From: Cerasicoccus arenae
GTDB taxonomy: Bacteria > Verrucomicrobiota > Verrucomicrobiia > Opitutales > Cerasicoccaceae
DNA: 64,000 nucleotides
Reading direction: 5' to 3'
NCBI RefSeq assembly: GCF_014651635.1
Contig: NZ_BMXG01000018.1
Location: 25,103 to 89,102, forward strand
Shown here: piece by piece, positions 19,001 to 28,545 of the stretch
Position numbering within the stretch: the first letter of the stretch is position 1
Layout: every line of letters begins with the position of its first letter
Made by a program: the position numbers and the translations under genes
The notes under the pieces: model-generated
What the model was told of the DNA's origin: nothing
The model's input: only the letters and a program-made list of their open reading frames with translations
Databases searched by the model: none

Positions 19001-21040
19001 TCAATAACGCATCCCGATCATCTGATGACAGAGCAGCGTTGAAACACGAAATTTGAGCACTCCGTCGACTTGCTCAAACTCCACTGCCTCTCCTAAAGGT
19101 TCTAGTTGGACAGACTTCACCGGTCGATCCAGCTTCAATTCGACGTCCAAATTATAGAGCGGAAGTAAATCCTCGATCACTTCAAAGAACTGCCCTTTAG
19201 CCGAAACATTACCACCGTGGAGATCTGCTTGCCCGCCTCGGTTGATGGTATTGGCATGGAGCAGGTGCAGCACATAGCGACTATTTTCTGCCTGATTCAT
19301 CAGTGAGACACGTCCAGTCGATGGCAGTCCTGAAACCGTCAACGAACGGTCATCGGCAAGCAAATATGCCAGTGCCTTTTCAAAATACTGACGCAGTGCA
19401 ACCTGGCCACACCTACGGTAAATCGAAAAAACAGGGTGCGCGAGGTAAGCCACATTGCCCTTGAGCACACCACAGCTAAAACCAGACGCTTCTGGTTGAT
19501 TAGGCGCGTGTTGGTGACTGCAAAAATGATCCCACTGACGGTTAAAATATGGATCATAGACATCACCGAGCGACACACCGTCCGTAACCGTCAAGCGGCG
19601 GCTCTTGGCATACATCACCATCGGTCGGTTCACAAAATCAGCACGCAACCCCGTGTTCGGTAAAATGTAATCCGGCGCATACTCAGAGAGGTCCCCGACT
19701 TCAGCTCCAACATCAAACAACATACCACGCTCCGGATCAACTGCGCTATCAGCTGTTAAAAATAGCTTTCCACCCTGATCGAGGTAGGACTTTAATTTCG
19801 TCTCAAGCTCAGGACCAACTTTTACATCATCGGGCAGAATAAGCAGCTTATACGGCGCAAAATCCATCTCAGCATCGAGCACATCGAACAGCACATGAGC
19901 TTCAAGCAACATACGTCCTGCCCCCGTATCGGAGGCAAGATCTCGTACATTATTTAGAAAGTTCTCAGCACTATTTATCGAGCCACTTAATACGAGGCCA
20001 ACATCAGCCACATTACGGGCCCCTTGCACAAAAGCCTCCTTTTGCGCGACATCACGATATGCTTCTCCAATTATTTCGTAAGTGCTCTCATCCAAAACAC
20101 CGATCGGATGTAACTGATCGCCTACGCTACACTTCGCTCCATAGGCCAACATCGCACAGCACTCATAGCGCAGAGCATTCGGATGTTTGTAACCGCCAAA
20201 TTCGCCCCAGGTGGAATGGAACTTCCCCGTCATCCCGAGATAATCCATATCCAACTGGTGAACATACTTTGCAGACATAGGGAAATGGTCGTAGCCCCAC
20301 CCTCCCGTCGGTAAACTTTCCAACTCCAAGTGGCTGAAAAACTTCAAGATTTCCCGATAGCCCGGAACGATGTGCCCATTGTTATGAAAAATCGGCATAT
20401 TCGGGTCGATGGAATGAACCGCGTCCGTAACGCGCTGGTAATACTTCATCAATCCATCCAGACGACTCTGTCGCCGATCTTCGATCTTTAGCGGATCAAG
20501 TCCCTTTGCTTGCATATGGCGCAGCCCCCAAACGGAACAATCTTCTGCCTGATTAATTATGTCCAAAAAGATACCATCCGCATCAGGAAAAAGCTCCATC
20601 ACTTCGCGCACCTGAGCACAGAGATAATCGAGATACGGCGAATGAAAGCTCATCGTCTGAAAGCCTGCGCTAAGGTTGGACTTCGACCATCCAGCATAAC
20701 GGCCCTCTGAATCAACTTCACGCCATTCCGGATGCTCATCTGCCGCGAGGTTATGGACGCCTGCAGTCAGGTAAATTGGAACATTGATATCAATCTCCTT
20801 ACAGGCATTAAACTGCTCCCGCAATAGATCAAAAGAAAGCCCAGGATGTCGTTTTCCCACCTTTGTATCGTAATAGCTCCAACCATGATGGCAGGTTGCA
20901 AAGGTCGAAACACTATCCACCGCAGCCCCCTTCAGTGTCGCCTGATAAGCCTTCTTATCAAAGCGAGAACCGATACGATCAATCGCGCCGGAAGTATGAA
21001 AATCGAGATGAATCTGTCGAAAACGCAACGGGGAAAACAT
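19001..21040 (-). CDS. Glycoside-hydrolase-like protein (GHL6 / GH42-like, with trimerisation domain)
   Basis: 679 aa from the ATG at 21040. The N-terminal TIM barrel has the RQIHLDFHTSGAI start and CHHGWSYYD typical of the hypothetical glycosyl hydrolase 6 group, plus acidic residues in DADGIFLDI as candidate catalytic sites. A GH42-like beta-galactosidase trimerisation domain follows (ILPDDVKVGPEL, YLDQGGKLFLTADS). The C-terminal part is beta-rich. No signal peptide, so probably a cytoplasmic enzyme acting on imported oligosaccharide. Divergent from an AraC regulator 85 bp away, which probably controls it. Exact substrate unknown. Confidence 0.75.
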   Translation of the reverse strand: MFSPLRFRQIHLDFHTSGAIDRIGSRFDKKAYQATLKGAAVDSVSTFATCHHGWSYYDTKVGKRHPGLSFDLLREQFNACKEIDINVPIYLTAGVHNLAADEHPEWREVDSEGRYAGWSKSNLSAGFQTMSFHSPYLDYLCAQVREVMELFPDADGIFLDIINQAEDCSVWGLRHMQAKGLDPLKIEDRRQSRLDGLMKYYQRVTDAVHSIDPNMPIFHNNGHIVPGYREILKFFSHLELESLPTGGWGYDHFPMSAKYVHQLDMDYLGMTGKFHSTWGEFGGYKHPNALRYECCAMLAYGAKCSVGDQLHPIGVLDESTYEIIGEAYRDVAQKEAFVQGARNVADVGLVLSGSINSAENFLNNVRDLASDTGAGRMLLEAHVLFDVLDAEMDFAPYKLLILPDDVKVGPELETKLKSYLDQGGKLFLTADSAVDPERGMLFDVGAEVGDLSEYAPDYILPNTGLRADFVNRPMVMYAKSRRLTVTDGVSLGDVYDPYFNRQWDHFCSHQHAPNQPEASGFSCGVLKGNVAYLAHPVFSIYRRCGQVALRQYFEKALAYLLADDRSLTVSGLPSTGRVSLMNQAENSRYVLHLLHANTINRGGQADLHGGNVSAKGQFFEVIEDLLPLYNLDVELKLDRPVKSVQLEPLGEAVEFEQVDGVLKFRVSTLLCHQMIGMRY

Positions 21041-21085
21041 GCATTTAGGTTGCCACAAAAATGCGAATCACAAAAGAAGAAACAC

Positions 21086-21115
21086 TTGTCAAATTCCTAG
21101 CATTAGTGGTAATAA
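21086..21115 (+). promoter_or_regulatory. Divergent promoter region of araC-type gene and GHL6 gene
   Basis: Plus strand: TTGTCA (21086-21091), 18 nt, TAATAA (21110-21115), 10 nt before the AraC ATG. The same site read on the minus strand is TTGACA (21092-21087), facing the GHL6 gene. The two -35 boxes therefore overlap almost completely, so one bound regulator could affect both genes. Confidence 0.5.
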
Positions 21116-21125
21116 TTCACCATCA

Positions 21126-21902
21126 ATGAAGTGGATCGAAAATTTAGAAATGCCCCCATCGATTATCCAACTCACTCGTGCTGTGCATGGCAGGCAGGTC
21201 GATTCCGAAACATTCCGACTTCCCGATCACTGGGCACTGCACTTCTACGAATATAGCGGGCAGCTTGATTGCGCGGGCACGAGCTATGCGATTCATCCCG
21301 GCTCATGCTCACTGGTACCACCAGGATGCCCTGTGACCTTTCATTACGAAGGGCTCTCCGAACACCTCTACTGTCATTTCCTACTCCCCAAACTATCAAA
21401 CGTAAACTCTCTCAGCCCTGAATTCCTCTCCAATGATGTTCGACTACCTCAATTGAAAAATCTACTCACCGACGCAATCAAGCTTCGGCGAAGTTCTCCC
21501 CAGCGCGCCTGTCTACGCTTGTGGGAAGTACTGCTAGGGATTCGAGATATCCTCGATAATGCCGACAGCCATCCCAGGCACGAATACATAGTGGAAACGG
21601 CAACGCAGATTGTAATGCAAGAAATGGGCCACCCCCTCACCATTCATGATTTAGCCCGCCGCTGCCAGCTCTCCCACAATCAACTCACCCGCATCATCAA
21701 ACAACAAATCGGCGAGACCCCAGTAATTTGGCTTCGGCGAATTCGCACTGATCGAGCGAAAGAATTTCTTAAATTCTCCGACCTCCCGATCAAAGTCATT
21801 GCCGCAGAAGTCGGCTACCCAGACCTCCAGTATTTTAATAAAACCATCCGGCAACGATTTGGCCAATCCCCTACATCCATAAGGAAATTCGCTAATCGAT
21901 AA
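21126..21902 (+). CDS. AraC-family transcriptional regulator
   Basis: 258 aa from the ATG at 21126; a longer frame from 21039 would overlap the promoter and the GHL6 start. The N-terminal cupin-like sensor (GSCSLVPPGCPVTFHY) is followed by a C-terminal AraC/XylS double helix-turn-helix (LTIHDLARRCQLSHNQLTRIIKQQIGETP and IKVIAAEVGYPDLQYFNKTIRQRFGQSP, each cited in part). Probably a sugar-responsive activator of the divergent glycosidase gene. Confidence 0.88.
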   Translation: MKWIENLEMPPSIIQLTRAVHGRQVDSETFRLPDHWALHFYEYSGQLDCAGTSYAIHPGSCSLVPPGCPVTFHYEGLSEHLYCHFLLPKLSNVNSLSPEFLSNDVRLPQLKNLLTDAIKLRRSSPQRACLRLWEVLLGIRDILDNADSHPRHEYIVETATQIVMQEMGHPLTIHDLARRCQLSHNQLTRIIKQQIGETPVIWLRRIRTDRAKEFLKFSDLPIKVIAAEVGYPDLQYFNKTIRQRFGQSPTSIRKFANR

Positions 21903-21989
21903 TGAGCGAATCTCTACATAAAAATTGTCGAAAAAAGAGCGCAACCAGAGCGAAAACCCACTGACTTTTTAAACGCGTTTCCAAAAGAT

Positions 21990-23270
21990 TCAGCCGACCG
22001 CCATTGTTTCTCCAGCAATCCTTCCCGTGGTCCAAGCGGCCTGAAAATTAAAGCCACCGGTGATGCCGTCGATGTCCAGACATTCGCCCGCGAAATGCAA
22101 GTGCGGCACGACACGGCTTTCCATACGACGGAAGTCCACTTCCTTCAGCTTCACGCCGCCACAGGTAACAAATTCGTCCTTGTTCGTGGTCTTTCCTTGG
22201 ACTTGATAATGGCCGTCAACGAGTTCCCGGATGAGCGCGTTTTCCTGATCTTTTGGCAATTGAGCCCAGCGCATATCCTCAGCAATGCCTGCAATCTGCA
22301 CCAAGCGTTCCCACAGCCGACGTGGAATGGCGTCGAACACCTTGCTCTGGACATTGTTTTTGCCAGAACGCTTGCGTAGCTGGTTGAACTGTTCACGGAG
22401 CTGGTTTTCCGTCGCCTGCCCCAACCAGTTGATCGCGATTTCAAAATGATAATTTTCCGCCTGCAGAGCACGCGCTTCCCAAGCCGAGAGCCGGAGAATC
22501 GCCGGACCACTGAAGCCACGGTGGGTAATAAGGATCGGGCCGACCTGAGGTTTACCGCCCTTGATAACCTGCACACTCACATCCTGCACCGATAGCCCCG
22601 CCAGGCCGTGCGTGCGCTTGTCGGCGACATTAAAGGCAAACAGCGACGGTGCCAGCGGCTCGATCGTATGCCCCAACCCCTCCAGCGCCCGCATCAACGG
22701 CGACGCTTTCAGCGAACCAGCAGCAATGCAGATCGCGTCCGCCCGGTCAATTTGATCGTCCGTTCGTTCCAGTGTAAAGCTGCCATCAGACTCGACGGTG
22801 AGCGACTTCAGGCCGACGCCTTTAAGGCGTTGAATGCCCGCTTCCTGAGCGGCTTTGAGGAAGCAATCAATGATCGTTTGCGAGTCATCGGTGGTGGGAA
22901 ACATCCGACCATCGTCCTCGCGTTTGATGTGCACGCCACGCTCCGTAAACCAGTCCAACGTGTCCTGTGGCTGCCAACGATGGAACGCGGCACGTAGCTC
23001 TCGCGAACCACGCGGATAACGGGTAGACAGCTCCTTAGGATCGAAACACGCATGGGTGACATTGCAGCGCCCTCCCCCGGAAATTTTGACCTTCGCAAGC
23101 CACTTCTGGCCACGCTCATAAATGGTGACCTTCGCTTTGGGGTTGGCTTCGGCAGCCGTAATCGCAGTAAAAAAGCCAGCGGCTCCCCCGCCAACAATGG
23201 CCAGACGGGGTGCCTTCTTGCTGCCTTTACGCTGAGGCTCATCCGGGTTTTGCGGGCTAGTGCTCATCAT
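21990..23270 (-). CDS. NAD(P)/FAD-dependent oxidoreductase, HI0933/BaiN family
   Basis: 426 aa. N-terminal Rossmann FAD motif AIVGGGAAGFFTAI, and the family signatures KVKISGGGRCNVTH and GRMFPTTDDS, with the C-terminal GECLDIDGITGGFNFQAAW typical of this flavoprotein group (YhiN, BaiN). Cytoplasmic flavoprotein; BaiN reduces bile-acid intermediates in some gut bacteria, but the role of the wider family is poorly defined. Start is one of two adjacent ATG codons (23270, 23267). Confidence 0.88.
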   Translation of the reverse strand: MMSTSPQNPDEPQRKGSKKAPRLAIVGGGAAGFFTAITAAEANPKAKVTIYERGQKWLAKVKISGGGRCNVTHACFDPKELSTRYPRGSRELRAAFHRWQPQDTLDWFTERGVHIKREDDGRMFPTTDDSQTIIDCFLKAAQEAGIQRLKGVGLKSLTVESDGSFTLERTDDQIDRADAICIAAGSLKASPLMRALEGLGHTIEPLAPSLFAFNVADKRTHGLAGLSVQDVSVQVIKGGKPQVGPILITHRGFSGPAILRLSAWEARALQAENYHFEIAINWLGQATENQLREQFNQLRKRSGKNNVQSKVFDAIPRRLWERLVQIAGIAEDMRWAQLPKDQENALIRELVDGHYQVQGKTTNKDEFVTCGGVKLKEVDFRRMESRVVPHLHFAGECLDIDGITGGFNFQAAWTTGRIAGETMAVG

Positions 23271-23369
23271 GATTTTGTCTGATCGCTTCGCCCAATAAAG
23301 ACAAGCCCTGAGGCTCCAATCAACAAATCAGTATCATCGCGGTGACGACAATACCCTAACCTTCATATT

Positions 23370-23398
23370 TTGACATTTTGTATTGTGACTATTTTAAA
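23370..23398 (+). promoter_or_regulatory. Promoter of DUF1294 gene
   Basis: TTGACA (23370-23375), 17-nt spacer, TTTAAA (23393-23398). The expected start of transcription is about 5-7 nt before the ATG at 23411, giving almost no leader. Confidence 0.5.
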
Positions 23399-23410
23399 TC
23401 ACCCGAATCA

Positions 23411-23848
23411 ATGAAACGAACGGCAGAACGACGAAACAGGCGCAGCACCCAATATTGGACCACGGCAATTGTGGTAGCCCTACTTGCATCGGGACTTCCA
23501 ATCGCTGCCCTGATCAAATTATGCAGCTCTAATAACCCCAAATATGTGCTTGGCTATATCGTGCTTATATCGCTCATCACCGTTTACATAAACTGGTCCG
23601 ACAAAAGAAAAGCGCAGACCGATTCTTGGCGGACCCCAGAAAACACGCTCCACCTCTTGGAGTTAGCTGGTGGTTGGGCCGCGGCATATTTCGCACAGAG
23701 ATTTTTTCGTCACAAGACATCAAAAACGAGGTATCAGGTCACATTCTGGTTCATTGCCGTGATTCAAAATTACGTGGCCTTGGAATATCTGCTAAAGTGG
23801 CGCTTCTCCAAGGATGTCTATTCATTTCTGAAAACCCTTTTTGAATAA
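23411..23848 (+). CDS. DUF1294 membrane protein
   Basis: 145 aa from the ATG at 23411. About three hydrophobic helices plus the family pattern DKRKAQ, RTPENTLHLLELAGGWAAAY and RHKTSK. Integral membrane protein of unknown function; relatives are often fused to cold-shock domains, which this one lacks. A run of nine C (23851-23859) starts two nt after the stop codon. Confidence 0.8.
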   Translation: MKRTAERRNRRSTQYWTTAIVVALLASGLPIAALIKLCSSNNPKYVLGYIVLISLITVYINWSDKRKAQTDSWRTPENTLHLLELAGGWAAAYFAQRFFRHKTSKTRYQVTFWFIAVIQNYVALEYLLKWRFSKDVYSFLKTLFE

Positions 23849-23983
23849 TGCCCCCCCCCTGCGCGCTGCGAAAATCGGCCACGAGCAGGGTTTCAAATCA
23901 TGGTTCTGCGATTCTCCAGGTACTTTGCGGTTAATTGACAAACAGAGCTTGTCGGACGCCAGCAATCCTCCGAGACTTCCCGC

Positions 23984-24832
23984 ATGACAGAGCCCTCCGC
24001 CCAAGACGACAACACCATTCATCCGGAAGACTGGATCATTTGCGGGCGCGCCGCTGTAGAAGCGGTCTATAAAGAACGGCCTCAGGCGCTGCGTAAACTT
24101 TGGATCACCGAGGAGAACTTGGGTGTGCTAGGCCAAATCTGCCATTACCTGGCCGACGAGAAACGATCCTACTCCCAGCAAACTTACGACCGCCTAACGC
24201 GCGTCGTCAGGCACCCAAACCACGATGGCATCGTGGCGTTCATCGACCCGCCGCTCAAACCGCAATTTCAGGTATCCCACCTCGTGGACTGGCAGAAAAG
24301 CGGCGAACCCCTGCTGATCATTGATCGAGTCAAAGACCCGCTCGAGCTGGGGCGCATCCTCCGTGTCGCAGTGAGCTTTAACATGCGCCGTGCACTGATC
24401 ACTGACGCACCTGACCAAGCCCCCATCGACGGCGCAGTGTACAGCAGCAGTCAAGGCGCACTGGAATACATTCGCTGCTACCGCATCGGGCGCCTCGTTC
24501 CGTTGTTCAAGCCAATGGCGCAATACTTTCTGTCGATTGGTGTCGGCGGTCCCGGTGCCAGCCGACCCAAATGGGACAAGCCTCTCCGCGCCCCCGGCCG
24601 CGCCGCCGCGTTGATCATCAGCGACCGTCCGGAAGGCATCGACAAACGCATCGTTCCGCTGTGCGAGCACCGGATTTATATTCCGACACAGGGCCCGGTC
24701 TCTCTAGCCCCATCGGAAAATCTGGCCACCCTACTGTCCTGGCTCACGGTCGAGGGTAAAAAGGGTGCCAACCGGGGCTTTCGCGCGCGCCAAGCCGAAA
24801 AGAAAGCCAAGAAGACGACGAAGAAAGATTAG
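23984..24832 (+). CDS. SpoU/TrmH-type RNA methyltransferase homologue with altered motifs
   Basis: 282 aa. The N-terminal substrate-binding domain (ICGRAAVEAVYKERP, RHPNHDGIVAF) and the C-terminal SPOUT domain resemble TrmH/RlmB 2'-O-ribose methyltransferases. The usual DPxNxGxxxR reads DPLELGRILR, losing the catalytic-site Asn. The last motif, usually SLNVS, reads SLAPSENLA, and the GxExxG segment is changed. The SAM knot may therefore be inactive or specialised. The Lys-rich tail (KKAKKTTKKD) suggests RNA binding. Family membership is confident, methyltransferase activity is not. Confidence 0.75.
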   Translation: MTEPSAQDDNTIHPEDWIICGRAAVEAVYKERPQALRKLWITEENLGVLGQICHYLADEKRSYSQQTYDRLTRVVRHPNHDGIVAFIDPPLKPQFQVSHLVDWQKSGEPLLIIDRVKDPLELGRILRVAVSFNMRRALITDAPDQAPIDGAVYSSSQGALEYIRCYRIGRLVPLFKPMAQYFLSIGVGGPGASRPKWDKPLRAPGRAAALIISDRPEGIDKRIVPLCEHRIYIPTQGPVSLAPSENLATLLSWLTVEGKKGANRGFRARQAEKKAKKTTKKD

Positions 24833-24865
24833 CCCGAAGCACGATTACTGTTTCCATCCAAAGGG

Positions 24866-24894
24866 TTGACGCGGCTCGAAAGTGCGCCTTAAAT
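24866..24894 (+). promoter_or_regulatory. Promoter of aldehyde dehydrogenase gene
   Basis: TTGACG (24866-24871), 17 nt, TTAAAT (24889-24894), leaving a leader of about 30 nt before the ATG at 24931. Confidence 0.5.
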
Positions 24895-24930
24895 TCGTCT
24901 TCTACCCTTCTGTTACCCTACGCGATTATT

Positions 24931-26298
24931 ATGTCACTTCAGACAGTGAATCCCGCCAAGGGGGAGCTTGTTCGCGAGTTTCCCTCCATAGACATTCCCG
25001 AGATCCTTCGTATTCTGGATGACGTTGTGACGGATGCCGCAGTTTGGCGAGGGATGTCTTTTTACGAGCGGGGCAACTGCTTTCGCTCTGCCGCGAAATT
25101 GCTGCGCGCCAACAAAGAAGCCTACGGTAAAACGATCACGCTGGAGATGGGCAAACCGATCACTGAGGCCATGGCTGAGTGTGAAAAATGCGCCTGGGTC
25201 TGCGAATACTACGCAGATAAAGCCGCAGAATATTTGGCCGACGAGCCCTTGGAGACATCTGCGAGCGAGGCCTTCGCCACCTTCCAACCACTCGGCTGCG
25301 TACTCGCAATCATGCCTTGGAATTTCCCATTCTGGCAGGTTTTCCGTGCCGCTGCTCCCGGGATGATGGCTGGCAACGCCATGGTCCTCAAGCACGCCTC
25401 CAATGTTCCCCAGTGCGCGTTGACGATCGAGTCCATTTTTCAGCAATCGGGCTTCCCGATGAATGTCTTTCGCACGCTGATGGTTGGCTCAGACGGGGCA
25501 GCTATCGCCATTGCCCACCCCGCCGTGAACGCAGTCACCCTTACTGGCTCCACAAAAGCAGGCGAAAAGGTCGCCGCTATGGCAGGTTCGCTGATTAAAA
25601 AATGCGTCCTCGAACTCGGCGGTGCGGACGCCTATATTGTCTTGGAAGACGCCGATCTGGACCTAGCGGTGGAAAAAATTGTTGCGGGACGTATGCTCAA
25701 TGCTGGCCAAAGCTGCATCGCCGCCAAACGCGCGATTGTGCTGCCTAAAGTGCGTGAAGCCTTTGAACAAAAGGTAGTTGCTGCGATGAAAGAAATTACC
25801 CTTGGCGACCCAACACTTGCCCAAACGAAGCTTGGCCCAATGGCGCGGATAGACCTACGCGACGAAATCCATGACCAAGTTCAAGCCAGCATAAAGGCGG
25901 GCGCGAAGCTTTTGATCGGCGGCTATATCCCCGAGCAGCCCGGAGCCTGGTATCCGCCAACAGTCATTTCCGATTCCCCCGAAGGCTCACCAGCTTACGA
26001 TCAGGAAATGTTCGGCCCGGTTTTATCAATTGTCGAAGCCAAGGATGAACACGACGCAGTTCGCATCGCCAACAGTAGCGAGTATGGCTTGGGTGGTGCC
26101 GTCTTCACGCAAAACTTGGAACGCGGGCGGAAGTTAGCACGCGAAAAACTGCATGCCGGAGCAGTATTCATCAACGACTTCGTGAAGAGCGATCCCCGGT
26201 TGCCGTTTGGCGGAATGAAACGATCCGGTTACGGTCGCGAATTGTCTTCCTATGGCATCAAGGAGTTCGTCAACATCAAGACCGTTGTATTGGCCTGA
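24931..26298 (+). CDS. NAD(P)-dependent aldehyde dehydrogenase, succinate-semialdehyde type
   Basis: 455 aa. Oxidises an aldehyde to the acid; closest in pattern to the Sad/YneI group of succinate-semialdehyde dehydrogenases. Cofactor site MPWNFPFWQV, catalytic Glu in LELGGADAYIVLEDAD, catalytic Cys in NAGQSCIAAKR, and the end signature LPFGGMKRSGYGRE. Complete and monocistronic behind its own promoter. The exact substrate is uncertain. Confidence 0.9.
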   Translation: MSLQTVNPAKGELVREFPSIDIPEILRILDDVVTDAAVWRGMSFYERGNCFRSAAKLLRANKEAYGKTITLEMGKPITEAMAECEKCAWVCEYYADKAAEYLADEPLETSASEAFATFQPLGCVLAIMPWNFPFWQVFRAAAPGMMAGNAMVLKHASNVPQCALTIESIFQQSGFPMNVFRTLMVGSDGAAIAIAHPAVNAVTLTGSTKAGEKVAAMAGSLIKKCVLELGGADAYIVLEDADLDLAVEKIVAGRMLNAGQSCIAAKRAIVLPKVREAFEQKVVAAMKEITLGDPTLAQTKLGPMARIDLRDEIHDQVQASIKAGAKLLIGGYIPEQPGAWYPPTVISDSPEGSPAYDQEMFGPVLSIVEAKDEHDAVRIANSSEYGLGGAVFTQNLERGRKLAREKLHAGAVFINDFVKSDPRLPFGGMKRSGYGRELSSYGIKEFVNIKTVVLA

Positions 26299-26357
26299 GG
26301 AATTTCAGGGTCGCAATTTTAATTATAGCCCCCAGCATTCCCCTATTAAAGCGTGTA

Positions 26358-26750
26358 ATGAGTAACTTTTTCCCTCACGAAACCCAAAAAGTCTACCAAC
26401 TCAGTATTGAGTGGGTAGTCATGGTCGAGAATTTCACCGAAGGCGACAACCGCCGCAAAGGGCTTGCTGAACAGCTGGACAGCATCTCGAATACTATCCC
26501 GATTCATATTGTAGCGGCTTTGGGGAAAGGTTCCTCTGCCGAGCGCGTCAAGGCCTTTGACGCCGCCAAAAGCCAGGTGCTGGCTTGCACTGCAGTTCTC
26601 GACATGATGGTTGCCCGCAATGTTTTGGAAACGGGTGACGCCGCTATGGGCAAGCGCCAACTCGCTATGATGTCCCGCTTGCTCAACGGAATGATCCAGT
26701 CCGCAAATACTCACGAGCTCATCCGCAACCGCTTGTCGGTGCCGAGTTGA
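26358..26750 (+). CDS. Four-helix-bundle protein (23S rRNA intervening-sequence type)
   Basis: 130 aa, all helical. The pattern KVYQLSIEWV, RRKGLAEQLDSISNTIPIHIVAALGKGSSAER and QVLACTAVLDMM matches the S23/IVP four-helix bundle family. In some bacteria these proteins are encoded in insertions within 23S rRNA; here the gene stands alone with no rRNA nearby. Function unknown; relatives form pentamers. Confidence 0.75.
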   Translation: MSNFFPHETQKVYQLSIEWVVMVENFTEGDNRRKGLAEQLDSISNTIPIHIVAALGKGSSAERVKAFDAAKSQVLACTAVLDMMVARNVLETGDAAMGKRQLAMMSRLLNGMIQSANTHELIRNRLSVPS

Positions 26751-26873
26751 GCTAGACTTGCTTTGGCTACATTTCCCATCGTCAGTCCACGAGAATGGTG
26801 GAGCTGACCAGCCTTGTGCCTCTCTGATGCGTCGGTGACGGCATGCTCCTGGATTTCCAACGGACGGAATATC

Positions 26874-28538
26874 CTACTTAGACGTCACAGCTCCTCGCCT
26901 CTGCCGCCAAATCGCGAGGGCAAGGAAAACGCCCCCCCCCCATAGCACCCAGTCGCCATAGCGCACATAAAAGGTCAACTGGCCGCGCCAGATTGGGTCA
27001 TAGGTCAATGAAAAGGTCTTGCTGCCTCGTTGATAAACACGACCATCTTCCCCTGTCAGCACATCACGAACGTTGCCATATTCATCGATCCAGCCACTCC
27101 AGCCATTATTGCCGCAACGGACAACTGGCCGTCGAGTCTCCACCGCGCGCAGCACGGAATGTGCGGCATGCTGGTAAGCCCCCGCTTCCTCGCCATACCA
27201 ACCGTCATTCGTCACCACGACGATGAAATCAGCACCTTCTCGGGCCACTTCACGACCCAAGCGAGCAAAAATATCTTCGTAGCAGATCAGCACACCGGCT
27301 TTCCAAATTTGACCGTTCGCCTCGACCGGAAGCGGACGGGAATGGTCACCGGGCCTCAAATCGATGTCCAGCGGCACCACAGTCTTAATGAAAAATAGGA
27401 TATTACGCAGAGGGATATATTCACCGAAAGGGACGAGGCGGCGTTTGGCATAATGGCCATCGCGAAGGCCATTCTCGGGATCAATATAAAAGACTGCATT
27501 AGCCCACTCTCCGTTGGGAAACTGCGCCAGCGCACCGGTGATTAATGGAATACCGATGCCCGCGATACCATCGGCGATCCACAACTCCATGTTGCGGTCG
27601 CCCTTGGCGTTAATAATGGGATACGGCGGCGCGGCTTCAGGCCAAAGTATCAAGTCCGGCTTGGGCGTGGAAATGACAGCACGCTGAGTTTCCTGTTGGA
27701 GCACATCGAGGGACTCCTGAACCATCTCCTGCGTCCACTTCAAATCAGCTGGAATCCAAGGCTGGACAGCAGCAACATTGAGCATTGGCTCGCGATCTCC
27801 TCCTTGAGAAACCGTTTTTACGTAAATCCAAACCGATGCGAACACCATCGCCAATGCCACGTAAAACTCTGGGCAAAACCGCCAGCGCAGTTGCAGACGC
27901 GGGCGCGAGGGGATGTTGGCCAGAGCTTCAGAATCAGCATTTTCAGTTTCGGCCTCAGCCTTGGCAGGCTCCAGAAAAAGACGTTGAATGTAGACCGCAA
28001 GGGTCAGGTTGAAGAAGATGAGAATGAACGACACCGCATACTGGCCGCCGTACTCCGCCGCCTGTAGCATGGCTGGGCGCAGCCATTGGCTCGCGGCCAA
28101 CGGGAGCCACGGAAAGCCCGTCAGCACCCATGTTTTCAGCCATTCCAGAATCACCCAAAAACCCGCGAGCCCCAGCAGGGTAAGCAAGCGCTGGGGAAAG
28201 CTGCGCGACATCGCCGGAGGCAGCAGCCAACCAGCCATCAACGCCCAACTCATCGGAAAAAGCGCCAACAGGAATGACAGTATGATCAAACCCACTGAGC
28301 CCATCGGCGGATGCACATGGCGCAGCCAAATGATCAGCAGAAACCAGCTCAGCCAGAATCCTAAAAAAGCGCATATTGCCAACCGGCGACGCGGTGGGCG
28401 CGTAAACATCCACAGCAGCAGCGGCAAGGCGAACAGATAAGCTGCCTCCGCCACATCCCAAGGCGGGAACGCCACAAAATGCAAAAGGCCCGTGCAGATA
28501 CCCGCCAGAGCGCCAATCAGCCAAGGGCCTTTTTTCAT
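26874..28538 (-). CDS. lnt: Apolipoprotein N-acyltransferase
   Basis: 554 aa from the ATG at 28538 (MKKGPWLIGALAG), which follows the lipoprotein stop (28546) by only 7 nt; a start at 28610 would overlap that gene. About six N-terminal membrane helices and then a nitrilase-type domain in the periplasm. Catalytic residues are visible: Glu in LILWPEAAPPYP, Lys near VPFGEYIPL, and Cys in VLICYEDIF. Adds the third acyl chain to lipoproteins. A run of ten G on the coding strand (26932-26941) codes for part of WGGG near the C-terminus and is a slippage-prone site. Confidence 0.93.
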   Translation of the reverse strand: MKKGPWLIGALAGICTGLLHFVAFPPWDVAEAAYLFALPLLLWMFTRPPRRRLAICAFLGFWLSWFLLIIWLRHVHPPMGSVGLIILSFLLALFPMSWALMAGWLLPPAMSRSFPQRLLTLLGLAGFWVILEWLKTWVLTGFPWLPLAASQWLRPAMLQAAEYGGQYAVSFILIFFNLTLAVYIQRLFLEPAKAEAETENADSEALANIPSRPRLQLRWRFCPEFYVALAMVFASVWIYVKTVSQGGDREPMLNVAAVQPWIPADLKWTQEMVQESLDVLQQETQRAVISTPKPDLILWPEAAPPYPIINAKGDRNMELWIADGIAGIGIPLITGALAQFPNGEWANAVFYIDPENGLRDGHYAKRRLVPFGEYIPLRNILFFIKTVVPLDIDLRPGDHSRPLPVEANGQIWKAGVLICYEDIFARLGREVAREGADFIVVVTNDGWYGEEAGAYQHAAHSVLRAVETRRPVVRCGNNGWSGWIDEYGNVRDVLTGEDGRVYQRGSKTFSLTYDPIWRGQLTFYVRYGDWVLWGGGVFLALAIWRQRRGAVTSK

Positions 28539-28545
28539 AAGCCGT

